DNA of 12,477 nucleotides, from contig CAMPGL010000050.1 of NCBI GenBank assembly GCA_946885435.1, forward strand, positions 1 to 12,477, given 5' to 3'. Of this stretch, positions 5,197 through 12,477 are shown piece after piece. The translations under genes and the position numbers were made by a program. The stretch comes from an uncultured Brevundimonas sp. Lineage in GTDB: Bacteria > Pseudomonadota > Alphaproteobacteria > Caulobacterales > Caulobacteraceae. The notes under the pieces are model-generated. The model did no database searches, had not been told where the DNA came from, and saw only the letters and a list, made by a program, of their open reading frames with translations. The stretch's first letter is position 1, and every line of letters starts with the position of its first letter.

Positions 5197-5787
5197 CTAC
5201 GGCACGAGGTGGCTGGCCTCGGACACCTTGGCGCGGTGGTCGTGGCGGCCTTCGGCGAACTCCTCGACCATCTTGGCGCAGAAGGCGGGCAGGTCGTCGG
5301 GATCGCGGCTGGTGACCAGGCCGTCGTCGACGACCACCTCCTCGTCGACCACCTCGGCTCCGGCGTTCTTCAGGTCGGTGCGGATGGTCTTGTAGCTGGT
5401 CAGCTTGCGGCCCTCGGCCACGCCGGCGTCGATCAGCAACCAGGGCGCGTGGCAGATCGCCGCCACCGGCTTGCTCGCATCGAAGAAGGCCCGCACGAAC
5501 GCCAGCGCCTTGTCCTCGACCCGCAGCTGGTCGGGATTGTGCGCCCCGCCCGGCAGCATCAGCGCCTCGTAGCGCGACGGGTCGGTCTCATCGAGCGTCC
5601 GGTCCACCCGGAAGGTGTCGCCCTTGTCGAAATGGTTAAAGCCCTGGATCTCGCCGGACTTCAGCGAGACGATCTCGACGGTCGCGCCCGCCGCCTTCAG
5701 GGCTTTCATCGGTTCGGTCAGTTCGACCTGTTCGAACCCGTCGGTGGCGAGAATGGCGACGGTCTTGCCGGACAGCGATGGCGGCAT
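5197..5787 (-). CDS. DJ-1/PfpI-family protein (type 1 glutamine amidotransferase-like)
   Basis: A 196-residue DJ-1/PfpI protein of the PfpI/YhbO subgroup. The fold's landmarks are all visible: a first strand and acidic loop TVAILATDGFEQVELTEP (9-26), the oxyanion region ALMLPGGAHNPDQLR (75-89), and the nucleophile elbow AAICHAPWLL (109-118) with Cys112 followed by His113. The C-terminal third (LTSYKTIRTDLKNAGAEVVD, VTSRDPDDLPAFC) is typical. Members are reported as proteases, chaperones or glyoxalase/deglycase-like stress enzymes; which applies here cannot be told. It has no signal peptide and is cytoplasmic. The start at 5787 has a strong AAGGAG 7 bases upstream (5795-5800 on the minus strand). 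It is divergent from the Fe-S scaffold gene and convergent with the extensin-like gene. Confidence 0.93.
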   Translation of the reverse strand: MPPSLSGKTVAILATDGFEQVELTEPMKALKAAGATVEIVSLKSGEIQGFNHFDKGDTFRVDRTLDETDPSRYEALMLPGGAHNPDQLRVEDKALAFVRAFFDASKPVAAICHAPWLLIDAGVAEGRKLTSYKTIRTDLKNAGAEVVDEEVVVDDGLVTSRDPDDLPAFCAKMVEEFAEGRHDHRAKVSEASHLVP

Positions 5788-5889
5788 CGGAAGGCTCCTT
5801 CATCTGGGGTGTCGCCTCCACAACCCATCCGGGACGCCTTCGGTTTCGCACGGGTTCAGTTCCGGGCGGGTCCGGCCTATCTTGGAGCC

Positions 5890-6399
5890 ATGATCGACGA
5901 GCTCTACAGCGCGCGCGTGCTCAAGCTGGCGGCCAACATGCCGCGGGCCGGCCGTCTGCCTGCGCCCCAGGGCTCCGCCGAGCGGATCGCCAAGCTATGC
6001 GGATCGCGCGCCGTCATCGACGTGACCCTCGACGCCGAGGGCCGCGTCGCCGACTTCGCCCAGGATGTGAAGGCCTGCGCGCTCGGCCAGGCCACCGCCG
6101 CCATCGTCGGCGAGGCCGTCATCGGCGCCTCGGTCGAGGAGCTGGAGACCGCGCGTGACCAGCTCAAGGCCATGCTGAAGGCCAACGGCCCCGCGCCCAC
6201 AGGCCGGTTCTCCGGCCTCGCTATCCTGGAGACCGTGCGGGACTATCCCGCGCGCCATGCCTCTACGATGATCCCGCTTGAGGCCGCCGCCGCCGCCGCA
6301 AGACAGGCGTTTGAGCAGGTCGCCCGCCCGGACGCGAAACCGGATTCCACTTTCGCTGGTCGCGCTCGCGACCGAACTAGGCTCGCCGGCGCGGCTTGA
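5890..6399 (+). CDS. NifU/IscU-like Fe-S cluster scaffold protein
   Basis: A 169-residue protein of the NifU N-terminal / IscU-like family. Two of the three cluster cysteines are present: C37 in KLCGSRAVIDV and C63 in DVKACALGQAT. IscU's third cysteine (in 'H-C-S') is replaced: the sequence reads RHASTMIPLEAA, with Ala124 after His123, and the Asp of 'C-G-D' is Ser39. This variant pattern is common in the short alphaproteobacterial homologs annotated as iron-sulfur assembly scaffold proteins, so it is probably functional, but it may not hold a cluster as IscU does. The last 20 residues are an unconserved basic/Ala-rich tail. GGAG (5884-5887) lies very close to the ATG. It is likely the first gene of an operon with yidD, thrS and a glycosyltransferase. 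Confidence 0.85.
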   Translation: MIDELYSARVLKLAANMPRAGRLPAPQGSAERIAKLCGSRAVIDVTLDAEGRVADFAQDVKACALGQATAAIVGEAVIGASVEELETARDQLKAMLKANGPAPTGRFSGLAILETVRDYPARHASTMIPLEAAAAAARQAFEQVARPDAKPDSTFAGRARDRTRLAGAA

Positions 6400-6409
6400 T
6401 CCCGGCTTT

Positions 6410-6432
6410 TCGCAGGTGCGATAAGCCTGCGA
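6410..6432 (+). promoter_or_regulatory. Inverted repeat between the scaffold gene and yidD
   Basis: TCGCAGG (6410-6416) and CCTGCGA (6426-6432) are perfect inverted repeats around a 9-base loop, in the 58-base gap before yidD. No T run follows, so a full terminator is unlikely. An operator, a processing site or a partial attenuator are possible. Confidence 0.4.
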
Positions 6433-6457
6433 CATCTCTCAAATCGGTCGCGCCGGC

Positions 6458-6694
6458 ATGGGTCTCTACGAACGCGGCGTCACGCTGGGCCATCGCGCCT
6501 ACAAGCTGACGCTCTCCCCCCTGATCGGGCGGCAATGCCGGTTCCTTCCGACCTGTTCGGACTACGCCAAGGCGGCGCTGATCGATCACGGCCTTCTGAA
6601 GGGCGGTTCCCTGACCGTCCGCAGACTGTGCCGCTGTCATCCCTGGGGCGGGTCAGGCTATGACCCAGTCCCGCCGAAAGAAACGAAACGATGA
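6458..6694 (+). CDS. yidD: Membrane protein insertion efficiency factor YidD
   Basis: A 78-residue YidD. The core motif is complete: [18 protein letters not shown] (20-37) and [16 protein letters not shown] (57-72), with the conserved C27, C33, C58 and C60. YidD is a small, inner-leaflet-associated protein that helps YidC insert membrane proteins. In many bacteria it sits in the rpmH-rnpA-yidD-yidC cluster, whereas here it is paired with thrS, as I recall for other Caulobacterales. Its TGA overlaps the thrS ATG (ATGA at 6691-6694), which implies translational coupling. No good Shine-Dalgarno precedes its own ATG. Confidence 0.95.
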   Translation: MGLYERGVTLGHRAYKLTLSPLIGRQCRFLPTCSDYAKAALIDHGLLKGGSLTVRRLCRCHPWGGSGYDPVPPKETKR

Positions 6695-8625
6695 TCGAAC
6701 TGGTCTTTCCCGACGGCGCCAGGCGCGAATACCCGGCCGGGTCCACGGCTCGCGATGTGGCCGCCTCCATCGCGCCGTCGCTCGCCAAGCGCGCCGTGCT
6801 GGCCGAGCTGGACGGCGAGCTGCGCGACCTGAACCGCGAACTGGAGAAGGGCGGCTCCTTCCGCCTCATCATGCGTGACGACCCCGAGGCGCTGGAGACC
6901 ATCCGCCACGACACCGCCCACGTGCTGGCCGAGGCCGTGCAGGAGCTGTTCCCCGGCACCCAGGTCACCATCGGCCCCTCGATCGAGGACGGCTTCTATT
7001 ACGACTTCGCCCGTGACGAGCCCTTCTCGATCGACGACTTCCCCAAGATCGAAGCCAAGATGCGCGAGATCGTCGACCGGGACGCGCCCATCGTGCGCGA
7101 GGTCTGGGACCGCGACGCGGCCGTCGCCCACTTCGAAAAGGTCGGCGAGCACTACAAGGCCGAGATCATCCGCGACCTGCCGGACGACGAGACCATCACC
7201 CTCTACCGTCAGGGTGACTGGCTGGACCTGTGCCGCGGTCCGCACTTTCCGTCCACGAAGCATGTCGGCAAGGCCTTCAAGCTGACCAAGCTGGCCGGCG
7301 CCTACTGGCGGGGCGACCATCGCAACGCCCAGCTGCAGCGCATGTACGGCACGGCCTGGGCCAACGACGCCGACCTCCAGGCCTATCTCCAGCGCATCGA
7401 GGAGGCGGAAAAGCGCGACCACCGCCGGCTCGGCCGCCAGATGGAGCTCTTCCACATGCAGGAAGAGGGCCGGGGCATGGTCTTCTGGCACCCCAACGGC
7501 TGGACCCTGTGGCGCACCATCGAGGCCTACATGCGCCGGGTCCTGGACGCCGCCGGCTATGTCGAGGTCAAGACGCCCCAGGTGCTCGACCGCTCCTTCT
7601 GGGAGAAGTCCGGCCACTGGGAGAACTATCGGCCCAACATGTTCGTCTGCGAGACGGTTGAGGGCGAGGAGCTCAGCCTCAAGCCGATGAACTGCCCGGG
7701 CCATGTTCAAATCTTCGACCAGGGCCAGCGCTCCTACCGCGAGCTGCCGCTGCGCATGGCCGAGTTTGGGGCCTGCCACCGTTACGAGCCGTCGGGCGCG
7801 CTTCACGGCCTGATGCGGGTGCGCGGCTTCGTCCAGGACGACGCCCACATCTTCTGCCGCGAGGACCAGGTCGAGGAGGAGGTCGCCGCCTTCGTGCGCC
7901 TGGTGCGCGAGGTCCATTCGGACTTCGGGCTCGAGGCCAAGCAGATCAACCTCGGCACCCGTCCGACGCCGCGCGCCGGCGACGACGCCTTCTGGGACAA
8001 GACCGAGGCCCAGCTGCTGAACGCCGCCCGCAAGGCCGGCGTGGAACCGGTCATCGCCGAGGGCGACGGCGCCTTCTACGCGCCCAAGCTCGACTTCGTG
8101 GTCAAGGACGCCATCGGCCGCGAATGGACCTGCGGCACCATCCAGAACGACTACGTCCTGCCCGAACGTCTGGGCGCGGAATACGTCGGCGAGGACGGCC
8201 AGAAGCAGCGACCGGTCATGCTGCACCGGGCGATCCTCGGCTCATTCGAGCGCTTCATCGGCATCATGATCGAGAACTACGGCGGAGCCTTCCCGCTGTG
8301 GCTGGCGCCCGTCCAGGTCGTGGTGGCCACCATCACCTCGGACGCGGATCAATTCGCCATCGAAGCGACGGAAAAGCTTCGCGCCGCCGGCTTAAGGGTC
8401 GACACCGACCTGCGGAACGAGAAGATCAACTACAAGGTCCGCGAGCACTCGCTCGCCAAGGTCCCTGTGATTGCGGTCGTCGGTCGCAGGGAGGCGGAAC
8501 AGGGGAATCTGGCCTTGCGTCGATTGGGCTCAGACTCCAATGAGTTGCTTTCGCTGGACGAAGCTGTTCGTGTGTTGAGTGTGGAGGCGACGCCGCCGGA
8601 CCTGAGGCGCGTCGCAGGGGTGTAG
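6691..8625 (+). CDS. thrS: Threonine-tRNA ligase
   Basis: A full-length 644-residue threonyl-tRNA synthetase, which charges tRNA-Thr in the cytoplasm. Domains in order: TGS (1-62), the editing domain with H73-x3-H77 and C181-x3-H185 (clears mischarged serine), the class II catalytic core (about 245-540), and the C-terminal anticodon-binding domain (about 540-644). The catalytic zinc ligands are C335 (MNCPGH), H386 (DDAHIF) and H512 (MLHRAILGS), each one position from E. coli C334/H385/H511. Motif 2 is [22 protein letters not shown] and motif 3 is [11 protein letters not shown]. The start overlaps the yidD stop. The last 80-90 codons use different codons from the rest, including one TTA (8392-8394) and four TTG close together, unlike the CTG/CTC-dominated body. 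The protein itself still matches the family to its end (TPPDLRR). Confidence 0.98.
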   Translation: MIELVFPDGARREYPAGSTARDVAASIAPSLAKRAVLAELDGELRDLNRELEKGGSFRLIMRDDPEALETIRHDTAHVLAEAVQELFPGTQVTIGPSIEDGFYYDFARDEPFSIDDFPKIEAKMREIVDRDAPIVREVWDRDAAVAHFEKVGEHYKAEIIRDLPDDETITLYRQGDWLDLCRGPHFPSTKHVGKAFKLTKLAGAYWRGDHRNAQLQRMYGTAWANDADLQAYLQRIEEAEKRDHRRLGRQMELFHMQEEGRGMVFWHPNGWTLWRTIEAYMRRVLDAAGYVEVKTPQVLDRSFWEKSGHWENYRPNMFVCETVEGEELSLKPMNCPGHVQIFDQGQRSYRELPLRMAEFGACHRYEPSGALHGLMRVRGFVQDDAHIFCREDQVEEEVAAFVRLVREVHSDFGLEAKQINLGTRPTPRAGDDAFWDKTEAQLLNAARKAGVEPVIAEGDGAFYAPKLDFVVKDAIGREWTCGTIQNDYVLPERLGAEYVGEDGQKQRPVMLHRAILGSFERFIGIMIENYGGAFPLWLAPVQVVVATITSDADQFAIEATEKLRAAGLRVDTDLRNEKINYKVREHSLAKVPVIAVVGRREAEQGNLALRRLGSDSNELLSLDEAVRVLSVEATPPDLRRVAGV

Positions 8626-8631
8626 GGGCAG

Positions 8632-9552
8632 GTGAACAAGGTCGTTCCGCTCAGGAACCTGGTCGCCTACGAGGTGGAGGAAGCCTCCGCCTCGATCAGC
8701 GTGATCATGGTCGTCTACATGACGGGGCCGGCCCTGTTCACCGCCATCGCGCGCGTGCTCGCCGATCCCGACGTGGACGATTTCGTCATCGTCGACAACG
8801 GCTCGACAGAGCCGGACCAGGCGCGCCTGTTCGCCATCAGCCAGACCGACGACCGCATCCGCCTCCTGTCCGGCCACGGCAACATCGGTTTCGCGCGCGG
8901 GGCGAATCTGGGCGCCTCGGCGGCGCGCGGGCGTTTTCTGGTGTTCCTCAATCCCGACGCCTTCCTTGAACCGGGCTGCGTGCGGCGGCTGAAGGAGGCC
9001 ACCCAGGGCCAGCCCAGCCCCTGCATCGTCGGGGCGCGGGTGCTGAACGAGGACCGGACTGAACAGCGCGGCGCGCGCCGCAGCGAGATCACGCCAGTCA
9101 CCACCCTGCTGACCTTCACCCGGCTGGCGGAAAGCCGGAAGTTCAGAACCTTCGAGATCCACCTGGAGGACCAGCCGCTTCCGGATCATCCGACGGCGGT
9201 GCCGGTCATCTCCGGCGCCTGCTTCGGCGTCAGCCGCTCTGACTTCCGCAAACTGAAGGGCTTCGACGGCGGCTACTTCCTGCACGTCGAGGATGTGGAT
9301 CTCTGCTGGCGCGCCCGCCGCGACGGCGGTTCGGTGGTCTTCCACCCGCAGGCCGAGGTGGTCCACCTGGGCCACACCAGCCTGGTCGAGCCCTTCTTCG
9401 TCGAATTCTTCAAGGGACGAGGCTTGGCCCGCTATTTCGTCAAGCGCGCCGACAACCTGCCCCGCAAGCTCCTGGCCTATGCGCTCGGCCCGCTGATCGT
9501 CATGGCCTCCGTCAGCCGCCCCCTGATGCGAAAGGTCCGCGGTCAGGGCTGA
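8632..9552 (+). CDS. Family 2 glycosyltransferase (rhamnosyltransferase-like)
   Basis: A 306-residue GT-A fold glycosyltransferase of family GT2. Motifs: an N-terminal strand SVIMVVYM, VIVDNGSTEP (53-61, nucleotide-binding), GNIGFARGANLG (83-94), and FLNPDAFLEPG (105-115), where N-P-D takes the place of the D-x-D metal-binding motif as in WbbL/rhamnosyltransferase-like enzymes. These are followed by GACFGVSR (196-202) and the acceptor/catalytic region GYFLHVEDVDLCWRARRDG (214-232). There is no signal or clear membrane span; residues 279-295 are hydrophobic and may touch the inner membrane. The donor and acceptor sugars are unknown; surface polysaccharide synthesis is likely. It starts with GTG, 6 bases after the thrS stop, with AGGGG (8624-8628) as ribosome-binding site, so it is probably co-transcribed with thrS. 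Its end overlaps that of creD by 10 bases. Confidence 0.9.
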   Translation: MNKVVPLRNLVAYEVEEASASISVIMVVYMTGPALFTAIARVLADPDVDDFVIVDNGSTEPDQARLFAISQTDDRIRLLSGHGNIGFARGANLGASAARGRFLVFLNPDAFLEPGCVRRLKEATQGQPSPCIVGARVLNEDRTEQRGARRSEITPVTTLLTFTRLAESRKFRTFEIHLEDQPLPDHPTAVPVISGACFGVSRSDFRKLKGFDGGYFLHVEDVDLCWRARRDGGSVVFHPQAEVVHLGHTSLVEPFFVEFFKGRGLARYFVKRADNLPRKLLAYALGPLIVMASVSRPLMRKVRGQG

Positions 9553-10949
9553 TCGGCCGCCGCCGCGGTCCCGTTCGACCCCCCGTACCAGTCGATCCTG
9601 CGCGTGAACCACATCACCGCCGCGATCGCCGCGAAGCTGGCGAGCGCCCCGACCAGCAGGGCGTAGTCCTCCAGCCGCATCAGCACGTAGATCAGGCCGT
9701 AAAGGAAGGCGAAGGCGACCAGCGCACGGATCCCTTGTCCCCGGCTCTGGAAGGTCCAGCCCGCATAGGCCGAAATCAGCGCCACCGTCGCCGTGGCGGC
9801 CAGGCCGAAGGCGATGTCAAAGCCGGTGTGCTCGGCGATCGACAGCAGCAGCATGTAGAAAATCACCTGCGCCAGGCCGACCAGTATGTACTGCGCGGGG
9901 TGGACCCGCTTGCCGGTCGTCGTCTCGAACAGGAAATAGGCCAGGAACACCAGCCCGATGAACATCGGGGCGTATTTCAGGCTGCGGCTGACCGACTGGT
10001 ACGGATTGGCCGGCTCCACGAAGCTGACCGCCAGTTCCGTCGCGCCCAGCCGCGACAGGGCGTCGGCGGATCCCTCGGCCGGGACCCCTCGCGCCACGTA
10101 TGGGACAGACCAGCTGGCGGAGAAGCCGCCGTCAGGCGCGCTCTGCTCGGCCGGCAGGAAGCCGCCGCCATAGGAGGGATGCGGCCAGTCTCCGGCGATG
10201 GTCGCCGTCGTCGTCCCCGCGAACGCCAGCGCCGCGAGGCGTTGGGCGCCCGTGAACGTGGCCTGTCCTAGTACGCGGACGGGCCCGGCGGCGCGGTCCA
10301 CCTCTCCGAGCGGCGTGCCGAAGAGCATCAGGGAGCCTGCGCCGTAATCCTGAGGGCGCGGAGAGTCGCCGGACGCGACCTGCAGCGCCGTGGTGGACAT
10401 GAGGGACCCCGGCGCCAAGGACGTCGCCTCCCGGTCGCCGATCCGCGCCGTCAGGTCCGAGCGCGCTCCGCGCGCGTCCGAGGCCCCGACCATCAGCTCG
10501 GCCCGGCTCCAATCGAGCTGTGCGCCCGCGGGCGCCTCACGCCCCGCGTCGGCAAGATCGAAGACGGCGCTGTAGGCGACGTCCGCCTGATAGACCGGGA
10601 CCCGGAACAGCGAGCGCCGGCGCACCTCGCTCTCGGAGCCGATCGTGATCTCGCCCGTCTCGGGGAAGACGAACCAGACATCGCGGCTGACGGTCGTCTG
10701 GCCGGCCTCGTTGGTCCGCGCCAGGGTGTAGGGCACCGCAATCACGGGACCCAGGAAGGTCTGCGGCCCGCCCATCAGCCCGCCGACTTCCGCCGCCACG
10801 GTCTCCGCGCGATGGGTCCGGTCCATCAGCAGGCCGAACACCATCAGCGCCGGGATGCTCATCAGCAGCGCCAGCGCGCAGACCAGCAGGAGCTTGAGGC
10901 CCAGCGACCGTCGCGGAAAAGGAAGCTTCAGCGAACCCGTCTCGGCCAT
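9543..10949 (-). CDS. creD: Inner-membrane protein CreD
   Basis: A 468-residue CreD (Cet family). Residues 17-42 form an N-terminal membrane segment. A large periplasmic domain (about 43-322) carries LGPVIAVPY near 66-74. The C-terminal part has about five membrane helices (about 326-343, 353-373, 377-396, 406-425, 428-447) with the family signatures SLKYAPMFIGLVFLAYFLFE, HPAQYILVGLAQVIFYMLLL, EHTGFDIAFG and RLEDYALLVG, ending TRRIDWYGG. In enterobacteria creD is controlled by the CreBC two-component system and affects envelope properties such as colicin E2 tolerance. Its biochemical activity is unknown, and no creBC genes are visible here. The start at 10949 has GGAG about 9 bases upstream. 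It follows the GFA gene by 57 bases on the same strand. Confidence 0.93.
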   Translation of the reverse strand: MAETGSLKLPFPRRSLGLKLLLVCALALLMSIPALMVFGLLMDRTHRAETVAAEVGGLMGGPQTFLGPVIAVPYTLARTNEAGQTTVSRDVWFVFPETGEITIGSESEVRRRSLFRVPVYQADVAYSAVFDLADAGREAPAGAQLDWSRAELMVGASDARGARSDLTARIGDREATSLAPGSLMSTTALQVASGDSPRPQDYGAGSLMLFGTPLGEVDRAAGPVRVLGQATFTGAQRLAALAFAGTTTATIAGDWPHPSYGGGFLPAEQSAPDGGFSASWSVPYVARGVPAEGSADALSRLGATELAVSFVEPANPYQSVSRSLKYAPMFIGLVFLAYFLFETTTGKRVHPAQYILVGLAQVIFYMLLLSIAEHTGFDIAFGLAATATVALISAYAGWTFQSRGQGIRALVAFAFLYGLIYVLMRLEDYALLVGALASFAAIAAVMWFTRRIDWYGGSNGTAAAADQP

Positions 10950-11006
10950 GTCGACATCTCCGTCCCGAGGCGGAGCGAAGCTTGGCCGAAAGGCGAAATC
11001 AAGGCG

Positions 11007-11414
11007 TTAGGACGTCGGCGGCGGCCGCCGCTCCAGATCGCCCGGCAGGTCCGCGGCGTCCTCCATCCAGCCTATGCGGCTGCGCACGAAGATCTGCTCG
11101 CGCGGCGGCGCGGCCTGCGGGTCGTCCAGGGTGGCGGTCGTGACGTCGATCCGGCCGCCCTCATAGCTATCGTGCACGAAGGTCAGCTGGGCCCCGCACG
11201 CGGGACAGAAGGTGCGCGCGGCCGCCGACGACGAACGGTATTCGCGCGGCGCTCCATCGGTGAAGCGGAAGGCCTCGGTCCTGACCGTGAACCAGGCGAC
11301 GGCGGGCGCGCCGGTGGTGCGCTGACAGTCCGTGCAATGGCACAGAGCTCGTTCGAACGGCTCGCCCGAGACTTCGTAGCGGACGGCCCCGCAGTGGCAG
11401 CCGCCCGTCAGCAC
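11007..11414 (-). CDS. GFA / CENP-V-family zinc protein
   Basis: A 135-residue protein of the glutathione-dependent formaldehyde-activating enzyme (GFA) family. The zinc-binding cysteines are in their usual places: C6-x-C8 in TGGCHCGAVRYEV, C25-x-C27-x2-C30 in ALCHCTDCQRTTGAP, and C70-x2-C73 in TFCPACGAQL. The C-terminal VTTATLDDP and FVRSRIGWM are also typical. The founding member (Gfa of Paracoccus) was proposed to help join glutathione and formaldehyde, but most small homologs have no proven activity, so I would not claim formaldehyde metabolism. The start is a GTG one base after the sdhA TGA (TGA-G-GTG), a strong sign of translational coupling. No separate ribosome-binding site is evident apart from the GAGG in that overlap, which is too close to the GTG to be standard. 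Confidence 0.9.
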   Translation of the reverse strand: MLTGGCHCGAVRYEVSGEPFERALCHCTDCQRTTGAPAVAWFTVRTEAFRFTDGAPREYRSSSAAARTFCPACGAQLTFVHDSYEGGRIDVTTATLDDPQAAPPREQIFVRSRIGWMEDAADLPGDLERRPPPTS

Positions 11415-11415
11415 C

Positions 11416-12477
11416 TCAGTAGGTCCGAGCCTTGGGCGGGAAGGGGGCGATGTCGTTTGTCAGGGTGTAGTCGTGCACCGGGCGGTAATCGATCCGCACC
11501 TGACCGCGGGCGTCAGCCCAGGCCAGGGTGTGCTTCATCCAGTTCACGTCGTCCCGCTCCGGATAGTCCTCGCGGGCGTGGGCGCCGCGGCTCTCGGTCC
11601 GGTTCAGGGCCCCGTGAATGGTGACCACGGCCTGATCGATCAGGTTCATGTACTCGAGCGTCTCGACCAGATCGGTGTTCCAGATCATGCCGCGGTCGGT
11701 GGTGCGGATGTCGTCCGACGCCGCGCGCACGGCGTCGACGGCGCGCACGCCCTGTTCCAGCGTCTCGCCGGTGCGGAACACCGCCGCGTCGTTCTGCATG
11801 GCCTTCTGCATCGACAGGCGCAGCTGGGCCGTCGGCGTCGAGCCCGAGGCGTGGCGCAGGCCGTCCAGCCGCGACAGGTGACCCTCGGTCGAGGCCGCCG
11901 ACACCTCGGGCACCGCTCCCGGCTTGACGATCTCGGCGGCGCGCAGGCCGGCCGCGCGGCCGAACACCACAAGGTCGATCAGGGAGTTAGAGCCTAGGCG
12001 GTTCGCGCCGTGCACCGAGACGCAGGCCGCCTCGCCGACGGCCATCAGGCCCGGGACCACAGCGTTCACGTCGTCGCCCGACTTGGTCAGGACCTCGCCG
12101 TGATAGTTCGTGGGGATGCCGCCCATGTTGTAGTGCACGGTCGGCAGGACCGGGATCGGCTCCTTCGTCAGGTCGACGCCGGCGAAGATCTTGGCGCTCT
12201 CGGAGATGCCGGGCAGGCGTTCGGCCAGGATCTTCGGATCCAGGTGATCCAGGTGCAGGTAGATGTGGTCCTTGTTCGGGCCCACCCCGCGGCCTTCGCG
12301 GATCTCCATGGTCATGGAGCGGCTGACCATGTCGCGCGGCGCCAGGTCCTTCACGGACGGCGCATAGCGCTCCATGAAGCGCTCGCCCTCGGAGTTGGTC
12401 AGATAGCCGCCTTCGCCGCGCGCGCCCTCGGTGATCAGGCAGCCCGCGCCGTAGATGCCGGTCGGGTGGAACTGCAC
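11416..12477 (-). CDS. sdhA: Succinate dehydrogenase flavoprotein subunit (3' part)
   Basis: The C-terminal 353 codons of SdhA, running off the right edge, so the FAD-binding N-terminus is not seen. Active-site residues can be placed by motif: the His of QFHPTG, Thr/Glu of [11 protein letters not shown], Arg of APRDMVSRS, His of PTVHYNMGG and Arg of [18 protein letters not shown], corresponding to E. coli H242, T254/E255, R286, H354 and R399. Also present are [14 protein letters not shown] and the C-terminal [28 protein letters not shown] region, ending in the usual PPKARTY. The enzyme oxidises succinate to fumarate in the TCA cycle and feeds electrons to ubiquinone (complex II). The gene next on this strand is a GFA-family protein, not sdhB, which must lie elsewhere or upstream. 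Confidence 0.97.
   Translation of the reverse strand: MQFHPTGIYGAGCLITEGARGEGGYLTNSEGERFMERYAPSVKDLAPRDMVSRSMTMEIREGRGVGPNKDHIYLHLDHLDPKILAERLPGISESAKIFAGVDLTKEPIPVLPTVHYNMGGIPTNYHGEVLTKSGDDVNAVVPGLMAVGEAACVSVHGANRLGSNSLIDLVVFGRAAGLRAAEIVKPGAVPEVSAASTEGHLSRLDGLRHASGSTPTAQLRLSMQKAMQNDAAVFRTGETLEQGVRAVDAVRAASDDIRTTDRGMIWNTDLVETLEYMNLIDQAVVTIHGALNRTESRGAHAREDYPERDDVNWMKHTLAWADARGQVRIDYRPVHDYTLTNDIAPFPPKARTY

Noticed and set aside
6658..8226. Open frame of 522 codons on the minus strand opposite thrS
   Set aside because: An antisense shadow of a fully conserved synthetase; its residues (runs of Val, Leu, Ala, Asp, Gly) follow from the codon bias of thrS.
1..12477. A new defence, mobile or biosynthetic system
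   Set aside because: Nearly every gene belongs to a familiar housekeeping or envelope family, with no integrase, transposase, toxin-antitoxin pair, repeat array or unknown multi-gene cassette. I do not see evidence for such a system here.

Overview
High-GC DNA (about two thirds G+C by eye) with gene content and protein flavour of an alphaproteobacterium of the Caulobacterales. Brevundimonas or a close relative is my best guess. This rests on the S4 protein - FdxA - CdnL cluster, a CdnL ending in Ala-Ala, the scaffold protein - YidD - ThrRS cluster, and promoters of the TTGACG/TATATG type. Most of the window is ordinary chromosomal housekeeping and envelope maintenance. I see no phage, plasmid, IS, CRISPR, tRNA or rRNA sequence, and no convincing new multi-gene system.

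Layout. Bases 1-491 are a mosaic: the cut end of an RND/MMPL-type exporter (+), a short lysine/threonine-rich gene start (-), and a winged-helix DNA-binding domain (-) that stops before its wing. Bases 603-2075 (+) hold an S4 RNA-binding protein, the 7Fe ferredoxin fdxA and the transcription regulator cdnL/carD, which has a promoter and structured leader of its own and ends at a strong terminator shared with the convergent DUF3617-like gene (2136-2576, -). Bases 2681-3131 form a self-contained rpmB (L28) unit with promoter, leader hairpin, gene and terminator. Next come a secreted serine hydrolase (3181-4284) and an extensin-family gene (4333-5193) split by one in-frame TGA, facing a DJ-1/PfpI gene (5197-5787, -).

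Bases 5890-9552 (+) look like one operon: Fe-S scaffold, yidD, thrS (4-base overlap with yidD) and a GT2 glycosyltransferase 6 bases after thrS. Its end overlaps by 10 bases the end of creD (9543-10949, -). CreD, a GFA-family zinc protein (11007-11414, -) and sdhA (11416 to the right edge, -) form a leftward group, with GFA starting one base after the sdhA stop.

The points most worth checking are the TGA splitting the extensin gene (a single-base change or error, or a true split), the broken regulator and junctions at the left edge, the hairpin-rich cdnL leader with a duplicated ribosome-binding segment, and a terminator-like hairpin at the predicted start of the rpmB transcript. All homology statements come from reading motifs, without database searches.
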